Positions 1-8,800 of a stretch of DNA of 64,000 bases are shown here, one piece after another (within the stretch, counting starts at the first letter, position 1; each line of letters opens with the position of its first letter). A program made the translations under genes and the position numbers. The stretch comes from Qipengyuania marisflavi (GTDB lineage Bacteria; Pseudomonadota; Alphaproteobacteria; Sphingomonadales; Sphingomonadaceae): assembly GCF_005884405.1 (NCBI RefSeq), contig NZ_VCAO01000001.1, positions 738,304-802,303 of the forward strand, in the 5' to 3' direction. The notes beneath the pieces were generated by a model. The model had not been told where the DNA came from, did no database searches, and worked only from the letters and a program-made list of their open reading frames with translations.

Positions 1-2
1 CG

Positions 3-182
3 CTCACCTCGCTGGCGCGTAATGAGTGGATATGCTGGATGACCTCTGTCAAAAAGGCGGCAACGCGGGACACACGGCTGGCGCGCCTTCGCAAAGAAGT
101 TGACGAAGGGAAGAAACGGCCATGTTGCTGGCCGGGCTGTCCACATCGCAGGGAATCGGCACGCAAGTGGGTCGATGCCTGA
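3..182 (+). CDS. YdeI/OmpD-associated family protein, C-terminal fragment (partial at window start)
   Basis: An open frame enters from the left edge and ends in TGA at 180-182, giving the last 59 residues of a protein. It contains NEWICW followed by a basic run and a cysteine cluster RPCCWPGCPHR. This tail resembles the C-terminus of YdeI/OmpD-associated family proteins, a poorly characterised family. The TGA lies 21 bases before the next gene's ATG at 204, so the two may be co-transcribed. The start and most of the protein lie outside the window, and the family call rests only on the tail. Confidence 0.55.
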   Translation, partial: LTSLARNEWICWMTSVKKAATRDTRLARLRKEVDEGKKRPCCWPGCPHRRESARKWVDA

Positions 183-203
183 TTGTCTATTTCAGGGGTT
201 TCT

Positions 204-881
204 ATGACTTATGACGAAGTCGTTCTTGGACGGCGCAGTATTCGCGGTTTTCTCGACAAGCCGGTGCCGCAGGAATTGCTGGCCGAAGTGCTGGAAATGG
301 CCATGCGCGCGCCCTCCAGCTTCAACAATCAGTGCTGGAATTTCAGCGTGGTGACAGGCGCCCCGCTGGAGGCGATCCGCAAGGGCAACACAGAAGGCAT
401 CCTGGCCGGCAAGCCCGACAGCCGCGAGTTTCGCAGCTTCACCACAGTTCCCGATGAACATCGCGGACGGCAGATCGAAATTGCCAAGCAATTGTTTGGC
501 GCAATGGGGATCGAGCGTGAGGACAAGGACGGGCGGCAGGACTGGGTCCTGCGCGGCTTCCGCCAGTTCGATGCGCCGGTCAGCGTGGTGGTAACCTATG
601 ACAAGGTGCTGCTGGGCAGCGACATCGCGCCCTTCGACTGCGGCGCGGTCACCAACGCACTGGTCAATGCCGCCTGGTCACGCGGTCTGGGCTGCGTGAT
701 CAACAGCCAGGGCATCATGCAAAGCCCCGTGGTGCGGCAACACGCCAATATCCCCGAGGATCAGGTCATCATGATCTGCGTCGCACTGGGCTGGCCCGAT
801 GAAGACTTCCCCGCCAACGCAGTGATGTCGAACCGCAAGGGCGTGGACGAGGCGGTGCGGTTTGTGGGGTTTGCTGACTAG
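204..881 (+). CDS. Nitroreductase family protein
   Basis: A 225-residue FMN-dependent nitroreductase-fold protein, expected to reduce nitro or quinone-like compounds with NAD(P)H in the cytoplasm. The N-terminal RRSIRGFLDKPVP and MRAPSSFNNQCWNF segments are the usual FMN-binding entry of the family. The C-terminal half has the GLGCV..QGIM and VALGWPDE segments typical of these flavoproteins. I chose ATG 204 because AGGGG sits 5 bases upstream; a TTG at 183 would add 7 residues. The physiological substrate cannot be told from sequence. It is unrelated in detail to the second nitroreductase at 25927. Confidence 0.85.
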   Translation: MTYDEVVLGRRSIRGFLDKPVPQELLAEVLEMAMRAPSSFNNQCWNFSVVTGAPLEAIRKGNTEGILAGKPDSREFRSFTTVPDEHRGRQIEIAKQLFGAMGIEREDKDGRQDWVLRGFRQFDAPVSVVVTYDKVLLGSDIAPFDCGAVTNALVNAAWSRGLGCVINSQGIMQSPVVRQHANIPEDQVIMICVALGWPDEDFPANAVMSNRKGVDEAVRFVGFAD

Positions 882-942
882 GGTATTTCCCGCAGCGCAT
901 ATGCAGCAAATCTCAACCATCTCCTGGTAGCAATCAGCTTAA

Positions 943-996
943 CGGCACACGCAATCGTGCCAGCACCATTCACCTGCATTGGGCGGGCGGTGCTGG
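943..996. repeat. Two overlapping inverted repeats upstream of the signalling operon
   Basis: GGCAC (944-948) can pair with GTGCC (957-961). CCAGCACC (960-967) is a perfect inverted repeat of GGTGCTGG (989-996). The arms share two bases at 960-961, so the structures compete. The right arm touches the -35 element of the EcfG-type promoter at 995. They could form a weak terminator for the nitroreductase gene or an operator; there is no U-tract. Confidence 0.4.
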
Positions 997-1019
997 AACC
1001 GATCAAATTGCCTGCCGTT
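995..1019 (+). promoter_or_regulatory. Candidate EcfG (general stress response) promoter
   Basis: GGAAC at 995-999 is followed by exactly 16 bases and then CGTT at 1016-1019. This matches the published alphaproteobacterial sigma-EcfG consensus GGAAC-N16/17-CGTT. A start site near 1026 would give a leader of about 50 bases before the GTG at 1076. I found only one other near match while reading the intergenic regions (58678-58702), so the exact match directly before a signalling operon is unlikely to be chance, though it is not proven. Confidence 0.65.
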
Positions 1020-1075
1020 CGTAAGCCAACCGTCCTGCGCGCCATGTGTGTGCAGGCGCCATCGGGGAATTGAAA

Positions 1076-1606
1076 GTGACAGTGAACGCGAAGACTGGAG
1101 AAGTTGCCGAGGCCGGGATTGATCTGGAGCGCGATATTTTCCTGCGCACTTTGCTGCGCGAATTGTCGGGCGTGCTCGAAGATGTGGTCGGGCTGGACGA
1201 TGCCGCCGGTTTCATCAGTGTCGTGGGCACGGCAATGGGCACGCAGATCGATCAGGAATACCGCCGCGCATTGCAGGTGGACCAGCTGTCGCGCGACCAG
1301 ATCCCCGATGTGCTGGTTGATCTGAAACGCCGCATCCAGGGTGAATTTTTCGTGCTTGAGGAAACCGAGGACAAGATTGTCTTTGGCAACAAGCGCTGCC
1401 CCTTTGGCGACAAGGTCCGCGACCGGCCATCGCTGTGCATGATGACTTCCAACGTGTTTGGGCGCATCGCTGCGGACAATTCCGGCTTCGCTGCCGTTGA
1501 TCTGGAGGAGACTATTGCACTGGGCGATCCGGGCTGCCGAGTGACCGTTTATCTGAGGCCAAGCGATGACTTACCCGATACCGCTCGCGAATATTACAAA
1601 GTCTGA
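1076..1606 (+). CDS. Methanogen output domain 1 (MOD1)-containing protein
   Basis: A 176-residue soluble protein. The C-terminal half carries the pattern I associate with the MOD1 signalling domain: NKRCPFGDKV, then PSLCMMTSNVFGRIAADN, then GDPGCRVTVYL, with three cysteines that could bind a ligand or metal. The N-terminal half is helical and undiagnostic. It is the first gene behind the EcfG-type promoter and overlaps the kinase gene by 41 bases, so it is probably the kinase's partner or sensor. I chose GTG 1076 because GGGGAA lies 6 bases upstream; TTG 1070 or GTG 1046 are alternatives. The biochemical role of this domain is not established. Confidence 0.7.
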   Translation: MTVNAKTGEVAEAGIDLERDIFLRTLLRELSGVLEDVVGLDDAAGFISVVGTAMGTQIDQEYRRALQVDQLSRDQIPDVLVDLKRRIQGEFFVLEETEDKIVFGNKRCPFGDKVRDRPSLCMMTSNVFGRIAADNSGFAAVDLEETIALGDPGCRVTVYLRPSDDLPDTAREYYKV

Positions 1607-2642
1607 GGTGCCTTTCCCGGCAGATGCCGCCGCGGTGGTCGATGCGCTCGACCATCCTGCCGCGTGTCTCGACCGCGCAGGCACTGTGCTGCATGCCAAT
1701 CGCGCGCTGCGCGTACTTGCGGGGCCGGACTGTGTCGGGCGCTGTCTGGCTGAAGCATTGCGCGCCGATGTCGGCGATGCTGCGCAGGCGGTCAATGCGG
1801 CGCTGGCTGGCAGCGGTACGGTGCAGGCCAATCTGGCAGTTGAATCCGACGGTGAGCCGGAGCGGATGCGCGTGCGGGCCAGCCGGATGAAGCTTGGCGG
1901 TGAGCCGTGTGTGCTGGTCAGGATGCAGTCTGGTGGCGGAGATCGCTTTCGTGTGCTGTCAGAGCAAGTCGAACTTCTAAAGCAGGAAACCCGCGAGCGG
2001 CAGAAAACAGAAGCGATCTTGACCGAAACGGTCAACGAACGCGAATTGCTGCTGCGCGAGCTACACCACCGCGTGAAAAACAACATGCATATGCTCGGCG
2101 CCTTGCTCAATGGTGCCGCACGAGAGGCCAAAACAAACGAGGCGCGCGGTGCCTTGAAAGATATCGGCGCGCGGGTTGCCGCGCTCGGCACTGTACAGCA
2201 GATGTTGTACAAATCGGATCTACTTGAGCGGATCGACGGCGAAGCGATGGTGACCGCACTCGCTGATGCAACCTTCGGCATTGTGGGGCACGAGGTCGAT
2301 CACACGATTGACTGCGACAGCATCGACTTGCCCGTGAATGTCGCCACCTCGCTGGCGCTGATCTTCAATGAACTGCTCACCAATGCGCTGAAATACGGCC
2401 AACCGGAACAAGGTCGCCAGACAATCGCTGTTGCTCTTGAAGACCGCGGTGACCTCATAGCGCTGTCGGTGAATGACAACGGTCCGGGCTGCGAACCGCA
2501 AGAGGCGCTGCACAAGGCGTCTGGCATCGGACTGGTTCGCGGATTGCTGCGCCAATTGGGTGGCAATCTGACCATTGAATCGATAGACGGGACGCGGTGT
2601 GTGGCGACCTTCAAGATAACGAAGAGCGGGAAAGATTTATGA
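1566..2642 (+). CDS. Sensor histidine kinase, HisKA_2 (HWE-like) family
   Basis: A 358-residue soluble kinase with no membrane segment. Residues about 20-125 look like a PAS sensor domain. A short coiled coil (about 130-160) leads to the dimerisation box ELHHRVKNN, with the phospho-acceptor His at 167 or 168. The ATPase domain follows, with IFNELLTNALKYG as the N-box and DNGPG and GIGLV as the G-boxes. HisKA_2 kinases of this type feed the PhyR general stress response in sphingomonads. The ATG at 1566 has GAGG 7 bases upstream and lies inside the preceding gene; the stop overlaps the next gene by 4 bases (ATGA), indicating translational coupling. Confidence 0.88.
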   Translation: MTYPIPLANITKSEVPFPADAAAVVDALDHPAACLDRAGTVLHANRALRVLAGPDCVGRCLAEALRADVGDAAQAVNAALAGSGTVQANLAVESDGEPERMRVRASRMKLGGEPCVLVRMQSGGGDRFRVLSEQVELLKQETRERQKTEAILTETVNERELLLRELHHRVKNNMHMLGALLNGAAREAKTNEARGALKDIGARVAALGTVQQMLYKSDLLERIDGEAMVTALADATFGIVGHEVDHTIDCDSIDLPVNVATSLALIFNELLTNALKYGQPEQGRQTIAVALEDRGDLIALSVNDNGPGCEPQEALHKASGIGLVRGLLRQLGGNLTIESIDGTRCVATFKITKSGKDL

Positions 2643-3100
2643 TACGCCTAAGCATGCCGCAGAACGGCGACCGCCCCGGTTTCACACCCGCAAGCGATCA
2701 GGACCGCGAAGAGCTGGCAGGTGCATCTGCCCTCAAGGTTCTGTTGGTCGAAGACGATTATTTTGCCGCCATGTCGATCGAAACCGCATTGCAGGATGCG
2801 GGTTATAAAATCGTCGACGTGGTCGACACCGCCGAACGGGCCATTGCATTGTGTGCAGCTGAAAAACCCGATCTGGTGGTGACAGACATTCGCCTGTGCG
2901 GCGAACTGGACGGGATCGACGTGGCAAAATGTGCCGCACAACTGGGCATACCCTACATTATCGCATCAGCACATTCGGATGCCAAAACCCGCGCGCGGGC
3001 TGACGGGTTTCCTCCGGCAGACTGGCTGGTGAAGCCGTTCAGCAACCGTGATCTGGTGCGCGCGGTCGATAGCGAACTGCGCTCCAAGACAAGCCACTGA
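2639..3100 (+). CDS. Response regulator receiver protein (single domain)
   Basis: A 153-residue receiver domain after a 30-residue N-terminal extension, with no output domain. VLLVEDD supplies the acidic pocket, D83 in VVTDIR is the expected phosphorylation site, and LVKPF supplies the conserved Lys. The switch residue is in IIASAHSD, so it lacks the FATGUY motif of the SdrG group. ATG 2639 overlaps the kinase stop (ATGA). The likely role is to receive phosphate from the adjacent kinase, or to act as a phosphate sink or shuttle toward PhyR. That role is inference. Confidence 0.85.
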   Translation: MIRLSMPQNGDRPGFTPASDQDREELAGASALKVLLVEDDYFAAMSIETALQDAGYKIVDVVDTAERAIALCAAEKPDLVVTDIRLCGELDGIDVAKCAAQLGIPYIIASAHSDAKTRARADGFPPADWLVKPFSNRDLVRAVDSELRSKTSH

Positions 3101-3175
3101 AATCTTCCGCATAGGGACATAATCGGCGGCTGGCCCGTTGATTGCGCAGGGATGCGCAAGATGGGAGTTTCACAC

Positions 3176-3949
3176 ATGGCCGGACAATTTATCGATTGCG
3201 GCGGCGGCTTCTGGTCGGTCCGCGGATCTTATCGCGTCGGCGGGGTGGTCAATGTCGGCACGCAATGCTCGCTCATCCGCATCGGCTCCGGCGAATTCAT
3301 TTTTCTCGACAGTTATACGCTAACCGATGCGGTGCGCCGCGAAGTGGACCGGCTGACCGATGGCGGTGCCAAGGTCGCGGCGATTGTAAATTTGCATCCA
3401 TTCCACACCGTGCACTGCGAATGGATGCACCGCGCCTTTCCGCAAGCGAAGCTGTATGGCACCGCGCGGCATCACGCCAAATTCCCAGACCTGCCGTGGC
3501 AAAGCCAGCAGTGCGAAGATGATGCGTTTCCGGCGATCTTTGGCGACGATCTGCGCTTCTCGGTCCCTGCCGGCACACAAATGGTATGCGCGGACGAGAA
3601 TGTGCATTTCAGCTCGATCCTGGCCTATCATCCGGTCAGCGGCAGCCTGCATGTCGATGATACGCTAACCCGCCTGAAGCTGCCCTTCCCGCTGGCACTG
3701 CTGCCGATGGAGGGGCGTCTGGATTTCCATCCCACGCTGGCCAAGTCGCTCAAGCCCGAAGCAGGGGCCGCCGATGCGTTTCGCGAGTGGGCGATTGCGC
3801 TGGGTATGGAATGGCACGAAGCCCGCCGTGTGGTTGCCGCACACAATTCGATCCTGGAAATGTATGTCGGCGAATTTCCGCAGCTGATCGGCGAGGCACT
3901 GGGGCGCGTCAAACCAGTGCTGGACGCCCACCGCGCCGAATTTGGCTGA
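3176..3949 (+). CDS. Metallo-beta-lactamase-fold protein with an altered metal motif
   Basis: A 257-residue protein. The opening VNVGTQCSLIRIGSGEFIFLDSYTL matches the first beta strands of the MBL fold. The usual HxHxDH motif is replaced by HPFHTVH near residues 80-86. AYHPVSGSLHVDDTL later corresponds to the conserved His and the bridging-Asp strand. Some metal binding is therefore plausible, but the chemistry is unknown. I chose ATG 3176 because GGGAG lies 8 bases upstream; ATG 3152 and 3161 are possible. It follows the response regulator by 75 bases on the same strand and may share its transcript. Confidence 0.6.
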   Translation: MAGQFIDCGGGFWSVRGSYRVGGVVNVGTQCSLIRIGSGEFIFLDSYTLTDAVRREVDRLTDGGAKVAAIVNLHPFHTVHCEWMHRAFPQAKLYGTARHHAKFPDLPWQSQQCEDDAFPAIFGDDLRFSVPAGTQMVCADENVHFSSILAYHPVSGSLHVDDTLTRLKLPFPLALLPMEGRLDFHPTLAKSLKPEAGAADAFREWAIALGMEWHEARRVVAAHNSILEMYVGEFPQLIGEALGRVKPVLDAHRAEFG

Positions 3950-3966
3950 CGTTCAGGGCAAAAGCC

Positions 3967-5277
3967 TCAGCGCAAACTCACTACGTTGTCCGCAACTTCG
4001 CGGACGCGGCTGCCGTCATAGAGGCTAGCCATAGGCTCATCCTCGACCACGACGCGTTCGGCTGCTCCGAAGCCGTTAAAATCGGTCTTCATTGCCGCGC
4101 CATAGGCACCCAGCATCCCGATCTCGAAATAGTCACCGGCCTGGATGTCTTCGGGCAGCGTGAACGGCCCCTTCATGTAATCCGCATCATCGCAGGTGGG
4201 GCCATAGCAGGCGAAGTCCATCTCCGGCTTGATCAGGTCGTCTTCCAGTGCACGGACAGGAAATTTCCAGTCGACATGCGCGGCATCGAACAGCGCGCCA
4301 TACGCGCCGTCATTGATATACAATTCGTCACCTCGGCGCTTTTCGACTTTCACGATCAGCGAGGAGTATTCGGCACACAGCGCCCGACCGGGTTCGCACC
4401 ACAGCTCGGCATTGTAGGCGATCGGTAGTGCGTAAAACTGGCGGTGGATGATGGCGAAGAAGTCCTCCAGCGGGGGAGGCTCCATACCCGGATAGACGCT
4501 GGGGAATCCACCACCGACGTCGATCATGTCGATCACCACCGATGCCTCGCCAATCGCCACGCGCACGCGCTCCAGCGCCTGCACATAGGCAAACGGCGTC
4601 ATTGCCTGGCTGCCGACATGGAAACACACGCCCAGCCAGTCACAATGCTGGCGGCTCTGCTGCAGCAGCTCGGGCGCTTCAGTCAAATCGCAGCCGAATT
4701 TGCTGGCCAGGCTCAGCTCGGAATATTCGCTCGACACGCGCAGGCGCACGCACAGGCGCAGATCCCTGGCGCGCTTGCCATCGGCATCGCGGCAGGCATC
4801 GACGATTTTTTCCAGCTCTTCCGCCGAATCGAGGCTGAAAGTGCGCACCCCGTGCTCGTGATAGGCTTCACGAATGGCGCTGGTCGCCTTTACCGGATGC
4901 ATGAAGCACAGCACGGCCTCGGGTAGCAATCCGCGCACCAGCCGCACCTCGGCAATCGAGGCGACGTCATAATGCGTCACGCCATTGTCCCACAGGATCT
5001 GCAGCAGGTCCGGCGACGGGTTCGCCTTGACCGCATAGAGCGACTTGCCCGGAAACTTCTCGATAAAGAAGCGGGCAGCGCGCGCCGCAGCGTGCGGGCG
5101 GTTGAGGATAATCGGCTCGTCCGGCGTAAAAGCGCGGACTACGGACCGGGCGTCAGGATAGCTGTGCAATTCAAGGGACCCCCAAACGGTTATTTCGGAC
5201 AAGGCAGCCTTGCGGTTGGGAAGTCCCCCCTTTGCAGGGAGCTTGGCTGCGGAGGGCGCGTATATAAGCTGCTTCAT
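3967..5277 (-). CDS. Ornithine (or lysine/ornithine) decarboxylase, alanine-racemase-fold type
   Basis: A PLP enzyme that decarboxylates ornithine to putrescine. LYAVKANP holds the PLP lysine. FHVGSQ and DVGGGFPSVYPG bind the phosphate, followed by EPGRALCAEY. The conserved catalytic Cys lies in CYGPTCDDADY. It is the last gene of a group with carboxyspermidine dehydrogenase and decarboxylase, which fits putrescine supply for spermidine. The start is uncertain. ATG 5277 gives 436 residues, but the first 36 do not look like the family and overlap a possible repeat. A TTG at 5169, with GGGGG nine bases upstream, would give a family-sized 400 residues. Confidence 0.85.
   Translation of the reverse strand: MKQLIYAPSAAKLPAKGGLPNRKAALSEITVWGSLELHSYPDARSVVRAFTPDEPIILNRPHAAARAARFFIEKFPGKSLYAVKANPSPDLLQILWDNGVTHYDVASIAEVRLVRGLLPEAVLCFMHPVKATSAIREAYHEHGVRTFSLDSAEELEKIVDACRDADGKRARDLRLCVRLRVSSEYSELSLASKFGCDLTEAPELLQQSRQHCDWLGVCFHVGSQAMTPFAYVQALERVRVAIGEASVVIDMIDVGGGFPSVYPGMEPPPLEDFFAIIHRQFYALPIAYNAELWCEPGRALCAEYSSLIVKVEKRRGDELYINDGAYGALFDAAHVDWKFPVRALEDDLIKPEMDFACYGPTCDDADYMKGPFTLPEDIQAGDYFEIGMLGAYGAAMKTDFNGFGAAERVVVEDEPMASLYDGSRVREVADNVVSLR
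5224..5256. repeat. Possible truncated copy of the intergenic palindromic repeat
   Basis: This segment has the order CCCCC-TTTGCAGGGAG-TTGGC-TGCGGAGGG. It resembles the left and right arms of the repeats at 57373 and 58754, with the middle missing. If it is such an element, the apparent N-terminus of the decarboxylase here is non-coding. The match is by eye and weak. Confidence 0.3.
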
Positions 5278-5286
5278 GAACTGCAA
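5259..5286 (-). promoter_or_regulatory. Candidate sigma70-like promoter for the ornithine decarboxylase gene
   Basis: On the minus strand TTGCAG (5286-5281) and TATACG (5264-5259) are separated by 16 bases. The predicted start near 5252 lies downstream of the ATG at 5277 and upstream of the TTG at 5169, so it would favour the shorter protein. The spacing fits; the match to consensus is moderate. Confidence 0.35.
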
Positions 5287-5362
5287 GTGAAATGTCACTG
5301 CGCAGATACAAGGCCAAGCCCGCTGCGGCGGGGTGTGGGTGCGCCCAAACGGAGTGCGCCGG

Positions 5363-6538
5363 TCAGCTGAGCCGGTCGCGGAAATCCTGATAGCCGAACG
5401 TCTTCACCTGCTCCAACGCGTCGCTGGCCGAATCCCACAGCCAGATGCTGGGCAATTGCACCCCATTGAAGGTGTTGGTTTTGACCATCGAATAATGCGC
5501 CTGATCAAGGAAGGCCACGCGCTGACCCGGCTCGCATGGCACCGGCAGGCGGTAATCACCAATGACATCGCCCGCCAGACAGGATGGACCGCCCAGCCTG
5601 ACCGCTTCGCCCGCACCCTGCTCCTCATGCAACATCGCGGGGCGATAGGGTGCTTCGATCACATCGGGCATGTGGCAAGTGGCGGAAATGTCGGTGATCG
5701 CCACCGGCAGCCCATTCCAGCCATTGTCTAGGATCGTGCCCACTAGAATGCCCGCATCCAGCGCCACCGCCTCACCCGGTTCGAGGTAAATCTCGGCGCC
5801 GGTATCTTCCTTGGCGTCGCGCAGGAATTCAATCAGTTCGTCGCGCTGGTAATCGGCGCGGGTGATGTGGTGGCCACCGCCCATGTTGATCCATTTGAGC
5901 TGGCCGAACCACGGCTCGATCGCATCGAACACCTTGTCCCATGTCTCGCGCAGGGGTTCGAAATCCTGTTCGCACAGATTGTGGAAATGAATGCCCTCCA
6001 CCCCCTCCATGATTTCAGGCGTCAGCTGGTCCAGCGGGAAGCCAAGGCGTGAGCCGGGGCTGGAGGGATCGTAACGCGGCACCTCGCCCTGCGGGCTTTG
6101 CGGATTGATGCGCAGCCCGACATCGAAGCTGCCGCCCTGGCTACGCGCATGCGCCAAGATCAGCGCGGCGCGTTCCATCTGTGCAGGCGAGTTGAAGATG
6201 ACGTGATCCGACAGGCGGCACACCTCCTCCAGCTCATCGGGCTTGTACGCCGCAGAATAGGTCGCGATTTCGCCGTCGTAGAATTCCGACGCCAGCCGCG
6301 CTTCCCACAGTCCGCTGGTGCACACGCCGTCGAGATATTCGCCAATGATCGGCGCAACCGACCACATCGAAAACGCCTTGAGCGCGGCCAGTACCTTGAT
6401 ATCGGCGGCATCGCGAATATCGGCTAGCACCTGCAGATTGGCGCGCAATTTGGCCGCATCTACCACGAAAGCGGGGCTGTCGACGCGGTTCAGATCAAAT
6501 TGCGCAAATGCGCCCGGATCGCCGGCTCTGGTTTCCAT
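5363..6538 (-). CDS. nspC: Carboxynorspermidine/carboxyspermidine decarboxylase
   Basis: A 391-residue PLP-dependent decarboxylase of the alanine-racemase-fold class. It removes CO2 from carboxyspermidine (or carboxynorspermidine), the last step of the SAM-independent spermidine route. LAALKAFSMW carries the PLP lysine. TYSAAYKPDE, HFHNLCEQ, NMGGGHHITRADY and EPGEAVALDAG are characteristic of NspC-type enzymes. The start codon overlaps the stop of the upstream lipoprotein gene by one base (TAATG), so translation is probably coupled. Whether the product is spermidine, norspermidine or homospermidine cannot be decided; spermidine is usual in this group. Confidence 0.9.
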   Translation of the reverse strand: METRAGDPGAFAQFDLNRVDSPAFVVDAAKLRANLQVLADIRDAADIKVLAALKAFSMWSVAPIIGEYLDGVCTSGLWEARLASEFYDGEIATYSAAYKPDELEEVCRLSDHVIFNSPAQMERAALILAHARSQGGSFDVGLRINPQSPQGEVPRYDPSSPGSRLGFPLDQLTPEIMEGVEGIHFHNLCEQDFEPLRETWDKVFDAIEPWFGQLKWINMGGGHHITRADYQRDELIEFLRDAKEDTGAEIYLEPGEAVALDAGILVGTILDNGWNGLPVAITDISATCHMPDVIEAPYRPAMLHEEQGAGEAVRLGGPSCLAGDVIGDYRLPVPCEPGQRVAFLDQAHYSMVKTNTFNGVQLPSIWLWDSASDALEQVKTFGYQDFRDRLS

Positions 6539-7502
6539 TATTTCGCCCCGCCCTGTGCAAGTTCAAATTTTACGATCCGGCCCGCATCGACATCGGCGAC
6601 ATAGATCGATCCGTCGCTGTCGATGGCAAAGTCGTGTCCCTTGGTCGGCCCGTCCTGCGCGCTGACATCAAAACTGCGCTCGACAGTTCCGTCGGGCCGC
6701 CAGACGCGGATGATCGCGCCGGGACGGTCGGCAGCATCGCGGCCCTCCAGCGAGACCACCCAGCCCGCCCCCAGTGGCTTGACGGCGTAGGGATGGCCGG
6801 GGGTTGGCCAGCTGGCCAGCACATCGCCAGTGGGCGAGAGCGTCTGGATGCGCGAATTTTCGCGGTCGGCGACGTAGATCTTGCCATCAGCAGCCGCGAC
6901 CGAATGCGGGATGGCGAGGCTTCTGGCCCCCGAACCCGCTTCGCCTGTCCGGCCCAGCAGTGTGCCCGCAACATCGAAAGCGGCAATCCGGTGGTTGGTA
7001 TAGCCATCGGCGACCAGCACGGTTTCACCCACAAATCCGACATCGGCGGGGCGCCCGAAATGCGCCTGATCGTCACCCGAAACGCCGCGCTCACCCCAGG
7101 CTGCCTCCGGCGCGCCATTGTGCGAGAAACGCAGCACCTGTTCGCGCGCGACATCGGTGATCCACACGCGGTTATCGGCATCGACCGACAGACCGTGCGG
7201 CATGACAAACTCATCCGCACCCCAGCTGTCGAGCAACCTGCCATTACGCGCAAACATCAGCACAGTAGGCTCGGCAATCGTATCGGTCGGAAATGGCTCT
7301 GCCCAGGCGCGTGTCCCGCGTTGGAGGACGAAAACATGGCCGTGGCTGTCGGTATCTACCGCGCTGACCTGCCCGAACACCATCCCTTCCGGGATCTGCG
7401 CCCATTCGGCATCGACGACCGCGCGCGGCACGTCTTCCTCGGCCCCGCTGCCGCAAGCTGCGAGCGCTGCCAGCATCAGCATGACGGCGCCCGATCGCAT
7501 CA

Positions 7503-7503
<1 letters not shown>
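6538..7503 (-). CDS. NHL-repeat beta-propeller lipoprotein
   Basis: A 321-residue secreted lipoprotein. A short hydrophobic signal ends in the lipobox LAAC near residue 16. It is followed by propeller blades of NHL type, for example MPHGLSVDADNRVWITDVA, FGRPADVGFVGETVLVADGYTNHRI, IPHSVAAADGKIYVADREN and HDFAIDSDGSIYVADVDAGRI. The layout resembles the peptidyl-alpha-hydroxyglycine lyase-like group, but no enzymatic activity is evident. Its gene overlaps the upstream dehydrogenase (TGATG) and the downstream decarboxylase (TAATG) by one base each. It is thus locked into the polyamine operon although it should sit in the periplasm or at a membrane. Confidence 0.82.
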
Positions 7504-8714
<1,211 letters not shown>

Positions 8715-8800
8715 AATTCCGTATTCTCCATTTCGATTCTTGCGTGCCCTGTAACGAAATGCGCTATCGCCGCCAAATGATCCGAGAAAGGTTAGACGGT

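Noticed and set aside
5319-5332. CCCGC-TGCG-GCGGG as terminator after the carboxyspermidine decarboxylase
   Set aside because: Only five pairs, no T-tract on the minus strand; too weak to call.
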